Shown here: piece by piece, positions 11,581-22,647 of the stretch
Layout: each line of letters opens with the position of its first letter
How positions within the stretch are numbered: position 1 is the stretch's first letter
From: Artocarpus heterophyllus
Taxonomy: Eukaryota; Streptophyta; Magnoliopsida; Rosales; Moraceae
DNA length: 64,000 bases
Reading direction: 5' to 3'
Assembly (NCBI GenBank): GCA_025403435.1
Contig: CM046348.1
Location: 18,885,679-18,949,678, forward strand
The notes under the pieces: generated by a model
Database searches by the model: none
Told to the model about the DNA's origin: nothing
What the model saw: the letters and a program-made list of their open reading frames with translations, nothing else
Translations under genes and position numbers: made by a program

Positions 11581-14500
11581 TAAAAGATCAGCATATATTT
11601 TAAATTCGAAAAACAACCTAGTCTCAAATATTAGAGAAAGATCTCTTTCCTAATTTGATTTTTCTAAAGAATCACGAGATTAATTTTTCTTCTAAACTTG
11701 TGAGCTCCTGATGATCATGTCATCAATTAAGAGCACTATCGAAAGGGCAATCTTCTTATTTTAGTTATATATCTAAGTCAAGTGGTTTAGAACAAATATT
11801 TTATTGTTAGATTTAAAGACACCTATTAAATTACAATTACTTTATATAGGATAACTATATTACAACTTTAGCAAATAGCAAGTTAGATTAGATAGAAATT
11901 AGTTATCTAGAATAGTTGGATATGCAAGAGGGAAGACACTAACATGCACTCCACAGTTGCAGCCTAACTTTTCCCTCGTTTGAGCCTACTTGGATAAGCA
12001 TTGTAGGGTTTTCGTTTTTGGCGTAAAAAGCACATGTAAAAGACTAGACAACTTGTATTCTTAAATTTATGATGTTATCTGCCCTGGATCCAGCTTCTTC
12101 ACAGGTCACTGAATCACTTTGACGTATTTCTTGAACACATTCTATGAAAAGAGATTTTAGAACACCAAAACCTAAATAAGGGAACAAGTTCCCTAACTTC
12201 TATACATTCATAACTAATTAATAGCCTATTTGAAAATATAGTTTGAGTGAACGAACATAATATTATAGCAAATATTTAAATAAAAACACTATAAAAAAAC
12301 CAGTTTAAAATAAATTTATTTTTTCAAGTTCAAATAATCTTCCCAAACTTCTAAACTTGTTCTTTGACTTATACTAGTGTAATTATAAATGGACCACACT
12401 GAAAATTTTGTTCTGCAAATTAATTCCTTAAATACTTATCTCGGCCACACGTAATAGAGACATGACTTAGGAGATCACCTAAAGCCGTGTAAAGTACGGT
12501 TCTTCTCTAGTTTTTGTTGGTTAGCAAAAATTTCAAAAATACTTCCCCTAAAAATTTTTATTTTTAAAAAATAAAACCATTTTGAAAGCACTACCAAACA
12601 GTAGTCTTAATGTAGCGGAAGCTTATTTGAAGGAAATGAAACATGTTAAAATAAAATGATTAACTCTATTGACCTGTTGATTCACACAGAATACGAAAAA
12701 ATAATTTCAAAATTTGTTGATTCAATTAAAATATTGAAAAATAAAAAAGAAAATTGTGAGAAATAACTCAAATTTCATTCATCAAAAAAGGCTAGCTTTC
12801 ATTACAAAGGACGTCTATATTTATGTACTTAATTAACATAAACGGGAAAATAAAAAAGGGCTAAAAATTAATTAAAAATTAGAGAAATAAGACATTTTAA
12901 GAACAATGAAAATTTTTTAAAAAGGAAGCAGAGACTATTTGACACAAGGAAAAAGAAATCGTAAATTGGCAATCGAAATTTCTGTGTCAACTTAATACAA
13001 TCACAGAAACTATGGAAAAAAAAAAAAAAAAAGCTCTTTTGAAGGCCTAAATAATTGAATTTGGCAGATAAACTCCCTTTTGCTCATTGGCTCGTTTCCA
13101 CTAATTAGAAAACACACATCAATCGTTGAAATCCAAAATCATCCTGAAACCTTCTGAAAACTGAAAAAATTGCCTTATTTGACCTTAGGATGATCCCAAC
13201 ACACCATAAAGGTTATACCTTTGCTGCTCCGCATCAAATCTTTAGTTCTATTTACTGAATATTCGTTAAAAAAAAATGTTAGCAGTCGATATGACAAGAT
13301 TACAAGTGGCTACACTAACTTTTCAGACTAAATGAAAGTTTTCCTCAATATATTAGTGACAAAATCCGAGGCATCATGCATGCGTAAAAAAGATAATGTC
13401 CGCACATGGAGAATTCATTTAATAACTAAATATTCCTACAAAAAATAAGTGCTAATTATCGGCATGAAGAATCTTAATAAGTTATAATATCACTAGACAT
13501 TAATAATAAAAAAATAAAAAAGAGTACTTCTCCACGCTTTTTCACTTTGGAATCAGGCTAGTTAAACCATATATAGGAACTCATGCCTTGTAGATTTATA
13601 AAGTAATTATCAAACTTTCTTCACGAATTAATATATGGACAAGATATCCAAGGCGCATTATGTATAAAGAATGATATGTATACATATAGATATAATAAAA
13701 GGGCACATGGAGAATTCATGTAAGTTACAAGTAATATCACTATATATATATATATATAGATATATATTTAATTATTGCATGCTGATAATCACTTTTCCAC
13801 TGTATATCTGCTTTAATCGCAGTGCATTGGGTTTCAGAAGGGAACATTGTGAAAAAGCTAATTAAGATGGAGAAAATATAATTTTTAAAGAAGTATGAAA
13901 CAAAATAAATGGGCCCACATAGAGAGAGAATATATATTGCTGACTAATATGAAGGGAAAGCAGGCAGGCAAGAAATATATCCCTATAGGAATATTTCTAT
14001 TTTCTTTTTTGTCTCCAGATATTTTCGAGACTCTGACTTTTGGGGCGCCCTACCGTGCTTTAGAAGCTGGACACTTCAGATTTTGTTGCACCGCTCACGA
14101 CACGGCTAAGAAACTACACGGCTTATTTCTTCGATTCTACCAACTATCGCTAGGAATTTTCCCAAGTCCAAACGTAACAAATAATTATTTTGGAAATCAA
14201 AGGGTGGCATGAACGCATGCACTATCACATAATAGAAAAATGCTTAGAACACTGCCATTATTAATACACGACTAACAAAAATAGGTCTCAATTACGCGAA
14301 TGTTCAATACCATTATATATTTACGCATATCCTATTCTATAGCTCCTACATACACAATTTAGATAAAGAATAAAATTTTGGAAAAAGAACACAAAGAAAC
14401 AGATGTGTCATTGCGTTTGAAAATTGAGCTCCTAATATTTGATTGATGAACATTGACGCTATACCCTGGTTAATTTACATGTCATGTAAAAATTAACCTT

Positions 14501-14780
14501 AGAAAACCTATTTATTATATATATATATATTATATGTTACTCGGCCATTAACTTTACAAAGTGAAAAAAAAAAAATTACATTAATTAAATTGGTCTGTAA
14601 TCCACACTAAAAGAAGTGAATCACTCAGTAGTTAGTACTTTAACGCCTACTAGTTTATAGAGTATTATATTACCTTCCAATATTCTAGATGGTATATAGT
14701 ATATCTAGCACAACCAAAAAGAAACAATATTAAAGGATCTAGAGGGCTGTGGGTCCCCCCAAGGCTCGATTTAGCTGTAA
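10063..14780. other. Intergenic between dirigent and channel genes
   Basis: About 4.7 kb of AT-rich sequence with no gene I can support. AATAATAAA and AATAAAG motifs at about 10108-10128 could serve dirigent polyadenylation. A perfect TA run lies at 11540-11577 and shorter runs near 13741-13758 and 14518-14530. An ORF at 13895-14212 is broken by a one-base difference in the second copy and is not called. The whole stretch is repeated at 34419-39100. Confidence 0.6.
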
Positions 14781-14986
14781 AGACGTTCAAAAGGAGTCAT
14801 GATTCGTGACCAAATGCACGATCAACGCACAAATTAGTCCAAAAGGGTTTGCCATCGACTCAGCCACCTTGATCATCAGTCCTCCCTTGACCGTACATTT
14901 CCATTTTATTCTTTTTCTTCTTTTCAACACCATAGTTTTTTTTTTTTTTTTCTCTGGTTTCGAGTCCATAGTTGTCGCTACGCATC

Positions 14987-14998
14987 CCTATATATACA
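14987..14998 (+). promoter_or_regulatory. TATA box of the SLAH1-like gene
   Basis: CTATATATACAT lies 60-70 bp upstream of the ATG at 15057, identical in the second copy (39304-39315). Transcription would start near 15020, giving a short leader ending in an A-rich run immediately before the ATG. Confidence 0.55.
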
Positions 14999-15056
14999 TA
15001 CATAGACCTCGAATAGCACGCCCAAACGCACAGTGAAAAAAAAAAAAAGAAACAAA

Positions 15057-16907
15057 ATGGATGAGCAACAATCAGCACAAACCCAAATCGATCTTGTGGT
15101 TGATCAAACACCCACGGAAGTAGTTGAACCAAATTGTGTCCCTGATGATCATGATAATCATGGTCAAAATGTCATGATCAAACGGTCCACAATATTGTCG
15201 CCAATCCAAACAAAGTTCCACGCAGGCTACTTTCGCATAAGCATGTCTCTTTGCAGCCAGGCATTGTTATGGAAGATCCTAATGGAGCCAAACGACGACG
15301 TACACGTTTTCCGAAGGGTTTTCCGAATGGTCCCTCGAACGGCCTTCAGCTTCTTATGGTCGTTGGCTCTCTTCACATTGGCCTCTCAATCTCTTCTCTA
15401 TATCCTCAGATGCTTGTTTCACTTCGAAATGGTCAAAACCGAGTTTTTGCACGACGTGGGAGTTAACTACCTATTTGCTCCTTGGATCTCTTGGCTTCTC
15501 TTGCTTCAATCCTCGCCGTTCATCACGCCCAAGACTCTCTACTACAAAGTGCTTTGGTGGGGCTTTGTTGTTCCTATTGTGGTTCTTGATGTTAAGATCT
15601 ACGGCCAGTGGTTCACTAAGGGGAAACGGTTTTTGTCGACGGTGGCCAACCCCACGAGCCTGGTGTCGGTGATAGGGAACTTGATGGCGGCGAGGGCAGC
15701 GGCAGAGATGGGGTGGAAGGAGTCGGCCGTGTGCATGTTTTCACTAGGGATGGCGCATTATTTGGTGCTGTTTGTCACTCTGTATCAGAGATTGGCCGGG
15801 AGTAATAGCGTTCCGGCGATGTTGCGGCCGGTGTTTTTCTTGTTCTTTGGAGCTCCCAGTGTGGCGAGCTTTGCTTGGAGCTCTATTTCTGGGGAGTTTG
15901 ATTACGCCTCCAAGATGCTTTTCTTCCTCTCACTATTCCTTTTCATGTCCTTGGTGAGTATGTGTTTGGCATTGAATAAAGAAAATAAGTTTTTTGCAAA
16001 CATTAAGGTGACAACTGACAACTAAAACATTTGTTAGCTTGTGATTTTGCTGTAAATGGTGATGGTGTAAAGATCTTTTCGTCTTAGGCACAAAAAGTCC
16101 AAACATATACGGTAAGTTAAGATTTTGTGTCCTAGATGCAGTCAATACTTATTGTCGTTTTCATAATGGAAAGCAACCTCGGAAATTTTATTTTCTAATA
16201 AAACGGCATTGGATAGACCATTTGTTTTTTAACCAAGACCTTTTTAATCAAGTGGACTACATCCTAATGGACACAAGAGAGGACCACTTCTTCAAAAGAC
16301 CATAAAATCATTTAAAGAAAAAACCATAAAATCAAAAGTATCTTTAAGTGTCACGTCACAATTTTTATATATCTTCGAACTTCTTTATGGTTCAAATTTA
16401 TACTTGTTGAACGTTTACTGTTTTTTGTATAGCACAATCAAGAACTCCAGTACTCCTTATATAATCCAAGGTTGATTTTTTTTTTCCCTGCATTTCTCAA
16501 CATTTTTCTAAATAAAAGTAAAACACAAAGAAAACGTATAAATTTCTTTAGTATTTGGTAATAATAATATTCTTATAATGTTTCCTTTTCCCTTGGTACA
16601 GGTTTCAAGACCAAAACTGTTCAAAAGATCAATGAGGAAGTTCAACGTGGCATGGTGGGCATATTCGTTTCCCTTAACGGTGTTGGCATTAGCTGCCACA
16701 GAATATTCGGAGGAGGTAAAGGGTGGCATAGCTCATGCGTTGATGCTAGTCTTATCAGCCATCTCCTCTTTGGTGTGCTTGGTCTTAATAGTAATCACTG
16801 CCATGCATTCAAGCATGATTTTACCAGAAAGCAAATCGCCTCGTCCTAGTTCAAGTACTACTCGTGATAATAATAGCAATAGACTTAGAAGATGTGAGTC
16901 AGTGTAA
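15057..16907 (+). CDS. SLAH1: S-type anion channel, SLAC1 homologue (SLAH1-like), two exons
   Basis: Exons 15057-15953 and 16602-16907 encode 400 aa (299 + 101). The 648-bp intron begins GTGAGT and ends ACAG, and the reading frame joins in MSL|VSRPK, the position expected from Arabidopsis SLAH1. The SLAC1/TehA family forms trimeric ten-helix plasma membrane channels for chloride and nitrate. SLAH1-type members are linked to chloride loading in root and work with SLAH3; that role here is inference. Diagnostic stretches are HAGYFRIS (55-62), VNYLFAPWISWLLLLQS (136-152), KIYGQWF (180-186), AARAAAEMGW and, in exon 2, FNVAWWAYSFPLT. The short soluble N-terminus (about 53 residues, acidic) lacks the long regulatory tail of SLAC1. 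I chose ATG 15057 because upstream frame sequence is an A-run leader. A paralogous broken copy lies at 39373-41220. Confidence 0.95.
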
Positions 16908-17822
16908 TTAATTAAAGAGTTATACGATAATTAATTAGGTCTTTCTCTTGTGGATATTTTGTTAAAATAATCTTTTTCTGTTGATCTAATAATTAAAAAA
17001 TAAACACTTAATAATAAGTTATTTTTTTATTACTTACCGGTGAAATCTCCTAATTCACTAATACATGTATAGAGATTTTGTCAAAAAAAGCTTTGTAAAA
17101 GTATGAAATGATAATTTTCTTAATGAGTTATCATCATCAAATTTTATTTGTATTATTAATTTTATGATAGATTTTTTTTTCTTCTTTACATATGGAGTTT
17201 GGCTAATTTTCTATGAGATTTACATGAGTACAAACGTTTCAAACTTTGAGCTAGATCTAAGGCGAATAGTGACAAAAGCGATCTTGCTTGTACAACCGAA
17301 ATGGGGTACGTAAGGAAACAAGGGAGATGGATATATGAGTTTTGTCATGCCTTAGTTATTAGACTGATCATCAGGAGTAGTCCAATTCTCTTTTTTTTAT
17401 TATTTTTTTATTTGCCCGTAACTTTCCATGCACGTTCGTTAATGTTCGGTGTCTTAAAGAAGAAAATGGAAACAATAATTAAATTATAATTTATATATAC
17501 ATAGATAGATACACACCTGTGTGTGATTATTGGAATGGACTTTATTCATTAAATCCTCTCCATTGATTCACATCTTAGGGTTGATAATGCGCAAAAGGAG
17601 AATTTAAAATTAGGACAAATAATGAAAAAAAAAGGGTAAAACATATTAGTGCAACACTAGGGACCACAATTAGTGTGTTGTCCTTGACTTTGACTGAAAC
17701 ACAAATTCACTTTGAAGCTTCCTCTTGTTTTCTACTTCCACGACCTCCTGGGATGGCTTTGCCCAAAACTTATAAGCCCGCTCTTTCCTATAGTCAAAGA
17801 ATCTACAGCAGGTTACGGTTTA

Positions 17823-17853
<31 letters not shown>

Positions 17854-18664
17854 TATGTATGTATTTTCAAATAGAGAAGGGAGAGAGAGATTTATAAAAA
17901 GAATAATGTGTTTCAAATTTTTAAATAATGTTGGATTTTTTCTATTAATTTTTTTTCCAAACTTAAATGTTTTTTAAGAAGAAACTTAAAATTATCAATT
18001 TTTTTTAAAAAAAATTAGGGTTTGGTGGCATCTGTTTGAATCAATTTTAATTAAAAACAATGTAACATGTGAGAGTTTTATACTGTAATTTACTTTTGTT
18101 TAACATTGTAACATATGAAAGCTTTATACTATAGCAACTAAAAGTTTTCGTCGAAACTACGAACTTCTAACTTCTTATTGTAATGTTTCTAAATTGGGAG
18201 AAAGAGATGATGTAAATTGAAATATAAGGACACGTGTTTTGTCAAAAATATAAGGGGAATTCATGAAATAATTTCTTTAACTCCCACGTGAATGGTTAGT
18301 TCTGCTTTTCAATTAGATTTGTTTGTCATTTTACTCTTATAAATCAAATGAAAAATCAAGTCATAGTAGGGGTAAGAATTAAAATCGGTATTCGGATGCG
18401 AAATCTACTAACTGATGGGGCAAATAACAAAGAAAGGCAAAAATTGAAAAAAAAAATTATATCATTTGATTTGTTGATTGTTAAAAGAGAAATAAGAAAA
18501 GTTATGTAGTTGAGTGTAAAACGAGAAATTCATGAAAAGTTACAATTTCCACATATAATAATGCACCCGGACAATTTTGAAAAGCTCTTTAAAAAGGATA
18601 GTCTAAAAAATGTGCTCCTTTAAAGAGAATTCTTGTGCTTTCTCCTTGTTGGTCCCTTAATTTT
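16908..18664. other. Intergenic after the SLAH1-like gene
   Basis: AT-rich with no gene. A TTGAC-type W-box pair (TTGACTTTGACT) lies near 17685-17696, a CATA repeat at about 17827-17847, and A/T-rich tracts elsewhere. All are conserved in the second copy (41221-42970). Short ORFs here start at non-ATG codons and run through microsatellite, so I leave them out. Confidence 0.55.
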
Positions 18665-18802
18665 GGCCAGAAAGTGGTACGGAGCCCAGACAAAGAACAA
18701 AAGGCTAGGCCCTAAAGGAAAGCCACTATATGCAACTTCTACCATGTTGCACAAAAAAAAAACTATGTTTGAATGCCGGTTTGTCCCTTTGAATTAAAAA
18801 TA

Positions 18803-19722
18803 CTATAGCAATTCAACCATTATGAGAAAAAATGCAATATCTGGCCTTGTATGAGTCAAATAAATCAAACCTCCTACCAAGCTTTTGAAATCTTTTGCAT
18901 TGGCCTCCGCTGTACAATCTTCAAGCTGCAGCTTCTCATTCATATTAATGGGCGTTGCTGCTGGTTTGCAATTGATCAAGCTGAATCTTTTGAGAAGATC
19001 TATTGCATATTTCTTTTGTGAGATAAAAATCCCATCAACTCCTTGCTGCACCTCAGGTCCAAGAAAATAATGCAATAAACCCATGTCTGACATCTCAAAT
19101 TTCTTCATCATAGTAGACTTAAATTCAGCTACAAGAGAGTCAGAGGAGCCCATATATATAATATCATCAACATAAGGGCGCACAATGATAAAATCATCTC
19201 TACCTTGGTTCTTCAAATAAAGAGTGGGCTCATTTTCCCTTCTTGTGAAACCATTTTGACAAACATAGCCATCAATCTTGCTATACCATGCCTGTGGAGC
19301 TTGTTTTAGCCCTTAAAATGCCTTCCTCAATTTGCACACCTTTGTCTCCTTGCCTTTGACTACAAATCCTTCAGGTTGAGCAACGTAAACTTCTTCTTCC
19401 AAATCTCCATTTCAAAGTGCAGACTTGTCATCGAATTGATAAATAGGTCATCGTAGTTGTGCAGCCAAAGCTAAAACAATTCTCACAGTTTCAAATCAAG
19501 CAACCGGAGAAAAAGTTTCTTCGATATCAATACCTTGTTGTTGTGAATACCCTTTAGCCATAAGCCGAGCATTGTGCCTTTGTATGGTTTCATCAGCATG
19601 ATATTTTGTTTTGAACACCCACTTGAGGCCAAGTTGCATTCTTGCCTTCAGGTAGATCCACCATCTCCCATGTTTCATTCTTTTGGATTGTCGTCAACTC
19701 TTCTTTCATTGCATTCTGGGGC
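18803..19722 (-). mobile_element. Ty1-copia pol remnant (reverse transcriptase)
   Basis: Two minus-strand frames together cover the copia reverse transcriptase. The upstream part (about 19722-19496) contains [28 protein letters not shown] and EETFSPVA. The downstream part (19216-18803) contains the catalytic YVDDI motif, then KKFEMSDMGLLHYFLG, ISQKKYAIDLLKRF and a LVGGLIYLTHTRPDIAF stretch. The frame shifts between LPEGK and the FKTKYH block and again before YVDD, so it is a pseudogene. No integrase or capsid part is seen. It continues into LTR-like debris to the right. Confidence 0.85.
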
Positions 19723-19740
19723 GTTACAAGTTATGGATCC

Positions 19741-19834
19741 ACCAAGTAATCAAATTAATGTTGAAACATTAATTATGGCACACTAATTCATCATTTATAT
19801 TACAATAACATTAAATAAATTCTGGGGCGTTACA
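19741..19834 (-). mobile_element. 94-bp fragment of the nested-LTR family
   Basis: The reverse complement matches the first about 94 bp of the LTR at 2251-4413 with very few differences, starting TGTAACGCCCC and running to ATTACTTGGT. It interrupts the copia remnant. A 25-bp direct repeat (19714-19738 and 19820-19844) flanks it. The repeat includes the LTR-end sequence itself, so this is a rearranged fragment rather than a simple insertion. Confidence 0.7.
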
Positions 19835-20469
19835 AGTTATGGATTCCATATCTATGAATAACAAGTCTACGCTATCAAGAGTCATGCCTCCAACGTACCG
19901 GCATGCATACCACTATTGAGATGTGGGAGTTACCCTTTGGTACATCAAAAGACACAAGTCGAGACAACGGGCCCACCATTCATCTCAGGATTAAGATATA
20001 ACACAAATGATTGTCTAAAGTGAATCGATTTGCCAAGACAGAATTATTAATCCAAATCAATTCATTTTGTGTCCCGATCCAACACATCGTCACCTATGAT
20101 AACGTGCCAATGTTTCTATTCACGGAGTCCAACTCCAATGGTCAAGACAAACCATCTCCCAATAGGGATATAGATAACATAACAATCTTTGCATGAATAA
20201 AGCGCCTAACTTTATTCCCTCGATTGCAGATCATATGTTTTAGACCGTCCTTAAGAATCGTGTCTTCCGCATAATCAGTCCATCATATGCCCAATTCTTA
20301 AAGGTTTAGACTGATAGTCTTAGACTACTGTTTGCTTAACAAACATTCAACAAATATGAACGTAAAGAGGACAAGATTTGGTATATGTAAATGAATAAAT
20401 TCTTTATCGATAAAAAATGTCTCCAAAAACGTATTACATTTTTACTCCTTAGGGCATACATATCTAACA
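19835..20469 (-). mobile_element. Possible copia-type LTR debris
   Basis: On the minus strand the stretch begins TGTTAGATATG after CCAAG, like the start of many copia LTRs next to a polypurine tract. It holds no coding region. The far end is undefined, so the limits are tentative. The ORF at 20011-20196 inside it has no recognisable features. Confidence 0.3.
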
Positions 20470-20760
20470 CTTGGTTCCTTCATGTAATTTTCGTTGTAAA
20501 AACAAATTTATGAAACTCTATTTCAGTTGTGATATTTCTCATATTTAATTTGTATACATTCAGTTATGTAATTGAGAAATGTCATTAAGAGGACCTAGAA
20601 TAAACATAGGGTTTATTCATTAAGTCATATAGGCTAATGTTTAAGGGATATAATGCATTGTGATACATGGAAGATAATACTCACTCTTAAGAGGACCTAT
20701 CGCCATGATTCATGTATTTTGTCTCTTATTGTGATACATACATGATGAAATATATGGACC

Positions 20761-21215
20761 AAGTGGGAGAATGTTGGAACTATTCCCGTAAAACATGGAA
20801 TAAAAGTTTCGTAAAACACGAAATTTAAAAAAAAAAACTGTGTACTTGTTTTACGACCCATGTTTGTGGTCCATATTCATAACTGCTGCCTCTATTTTTC
20901 ACATATGTTTGTCATTTGTCCTTTGATGGAAGGAGCAAAAAAAAAAAAAAAACAAACAAACAGAGAGAATTTTTCACAGAGAACGTTTGGGTCTCCGGTT
21001 CCTTCTCGCTTCTCATTTTCTTACACCATCGCTGGATGAGATTGAGGAGGGACTAGAAGCTCCCAAGCATTGTTATGACGTGTCTTAGATGGAGTGAAGT
21101 AGTCACGGAGAACTTCTCGGACCACTCTGCTTCAATGGCGGCAGGTACATAAAATTTACGTTTCCGCTATGTTTTTATATGCCTTAAGTTTCCGCATATA
21201 AATTTAGTGCTAACA
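20761..21215 (+). mobile_element. Copia-type polypurine tract and 3' LTR-like segment
   Basis: AAGTGGGAGA at 20761-20770 followed by TGTTGGAAC (20772) is the usual polypurine tract/LTR junction of plant copia elements. A plausible LTR end is GTGCTAACA at 21215, giving about 444 bp. No matching 5' LTR is visible, so this is a truncated or nested element. The end position is a guess from the CA terminus. Confidence 0.45.
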
Positions 21216-22068
21216 AGCAATCTTTTCTTTGTGTTTATCTCATTAGAAAATCAGAAGAAAATAAAATAAAATAATTCATAAATCCTTAGGCTCACCTTAT
21301 TGTGTTTGTTATTATTATTTTTCACTATTTTTTACTGTATTATATTTTAGAAAATTTGATGATGTTGTGTAACTTGTCTAATTTTGTAATTGAAATTTGT
21401 ATAACTAACACTTTTCTCTCTTTTTCAGTATTGATATGGACGTACGTATAATGCTAAAATCATGTTAAATTTTTGTGTTCTCTCTATGTTTTTTTTTTTT
21501 TTTTAAATTTTCTTCTTTCATTCTTAATAGCAAACACCTAGATCCTTGTATTACAAATGTTGAATGTGGACTCCACTTCACTCGCGTGACTGGCTTTGTT
21601 CTTTTCTGTTCGTTTGTGTTGTTTTGTTTTTCGTTGCATAAAAGCGAGTTACTTACTCCGTTGGCATTTAGTGATCTCGTGCTTTTTAGCCGGAAAAAGA
21701 GGGGGGGCTTTTTCTTTTTTCTTTTTTAATATATATTACCTCACATTGAAAAAGAAATAAATTTCTAGCATACATCTCTGAGCAAACAGAACATTACCGG
21801 CCGGATATATATATATATATATATATTAGTTTTTAATGGTTACGATTCTAATAGTTACGGCACATAAATTATTGCTAGTTATCTTTCATACATTACCATT
21901 ATTGAAAGTAAAAGAAACCAGCATGATGACCATTAGTACTTGTAATATTTGACAAATTTTATGTCCGCTTTTAATTCAGGTGGAATTCTATTCCATTGCA
22001 TTAGTACAATGGACGGTCACATAGCTGCAATATTAGCCTTGTCTCAGGCTCAATTAATTACATCCAAA
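21216..22068. other. Intergenic, upstream of the second dirigent gene
   Basis: T-rich sequence with a TA run at about 21807-21827. No clear gene. The ORF at 21475-21729 is T-rich low complexity. Promoter elements for the dirigent gene at 22069 must lie here, but I see no convincing TATA box apart from the microsatellite. Confidence 0.5.
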
Positions 22069-22647
22069 ATGGCAGAAATTGTAGCAACCAAAATGGCCAC
22101 TGATCTGTTCTTTGTGGCAACACTCCTCTTTCTACTAGCTTTATCCGCATCCTCGTCGGAAGCAGCCTCATGTAAATACAAATCCCCAAGGCTCAAAGAG
22201 ACCAACTTGGTGTTCTACTTGCACGACTATTACTCAGGCCGCAACATCACGGTGGTTGACATAGCCGGACGCGCCAACCAGCCTTTTGACATGCTCAAGT
22301 TCGGAAACATGGTCGCGATAGACAAAAAGCTGACGGAGTCCCCTGAATGGAACTCCCCACAAGTTGGGAGGCGTCGTGGTATGTACGCCAACACGACGGT
22401 GGACAACAGGGATCTGCATTTGCTGATGTCGTTTGTTTTCACCAAACGGGAGTTCAACGGAAGCACCCTCGAAATACAAGGATCTGATGATTTTACCTAC
22501 GAGATCCGGGAGTTGTCAGTGGTGTCTGGGACCGGAAAGTTTCGGATGGCCCAGGGTTTTGCCCTCTTGAGTACTATTTCCTTTCGACAGCGGATAATAG
22601 AAAAAGGAATGAGTGAAATGAATTTTGTATATTGCTCAGTTGTCTAA
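22069..22647 (+). CDS. Dirigent family protein (second type)
   Basis: A 192-aa secreted dirigent protein, clearly different from the one at 9544. An N-terminal hydrophobic signal (about 1-33, core FFVATLLFLLALSA) precedes the family blocks LVFYLHD (47-53), FGNMVAID (78-85), VGRRRGMY (99-106), NGSTLEIQG (120-128) and SVVSGTGKFRMAQGFA (140-155). Cys35 just after the signal and Cys189 near the end match the disulphide pair known in some dirigents. The frame is open upstream to an ATG at 21961, but that would place 36 non-signal residues before the leader. ATG 22069, or 22093 (MATDLFF), gives a normal secretory start. It is intronless. It lies between the two duplicated segments, so this locus is a small dirigent cluster. 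Confidence 0.92.
   Translation: MAEIVATKMATDLFFVATLLFLLALSASSSEAASCKYKSPRLKETNLVFYLHDYYSGRNITVVDIAGRANQPFDMLKFGNMVAIDKKLTESPEWNSPQVGRRRGMYANTTVDNRDLHLLMSFVFTKREFNGSTLEIQGSDDFTYEIRELSVVSGTGKFRMAQGFALLSTISFRQRIIEKGMSEMNFVYCSVV

Larger units (their letters stand above)
1..18664. repeat. First copy of a large duplicated segment
   Basis: This segment matches 25428-42970 along its length. The coordinate offset drops stepwise from about 25.4 kb to 24.3 kb because of four large indels. The left part (to about 9 kb) shows scattered substitutions. The right part (about 9.5-18.6 kb) is nearly identical and differs mainly by one-base indels in homopolymers. Homology starts at base 1, so the repeat probably extends upstream of the window. 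This copy has intact dirigent and SLAH1-like genes. The alignment ends at 18664 only because the partner runs into an N gap. Confidence 0.93.

Noticed and set aside
13895..14212. 105-aa frame with an ATG between dirigent and channel genes
   Set aside because: The second copy has a one-base change that removes the N-terminal half, there is no recognisable domain, and composition matches the intergenic background.
15251..15957. Several frames of 60-70 aa overlapping the channel gene
   Set aside because: Shadow frames of the SLAH1-like exon.
17675..17977. 100-aa frame, identical in both copies
   Set aside because: It begins at a non-ATG codon and runs through a CATA/TA microsatellite; identity only reflects the recent duplication.
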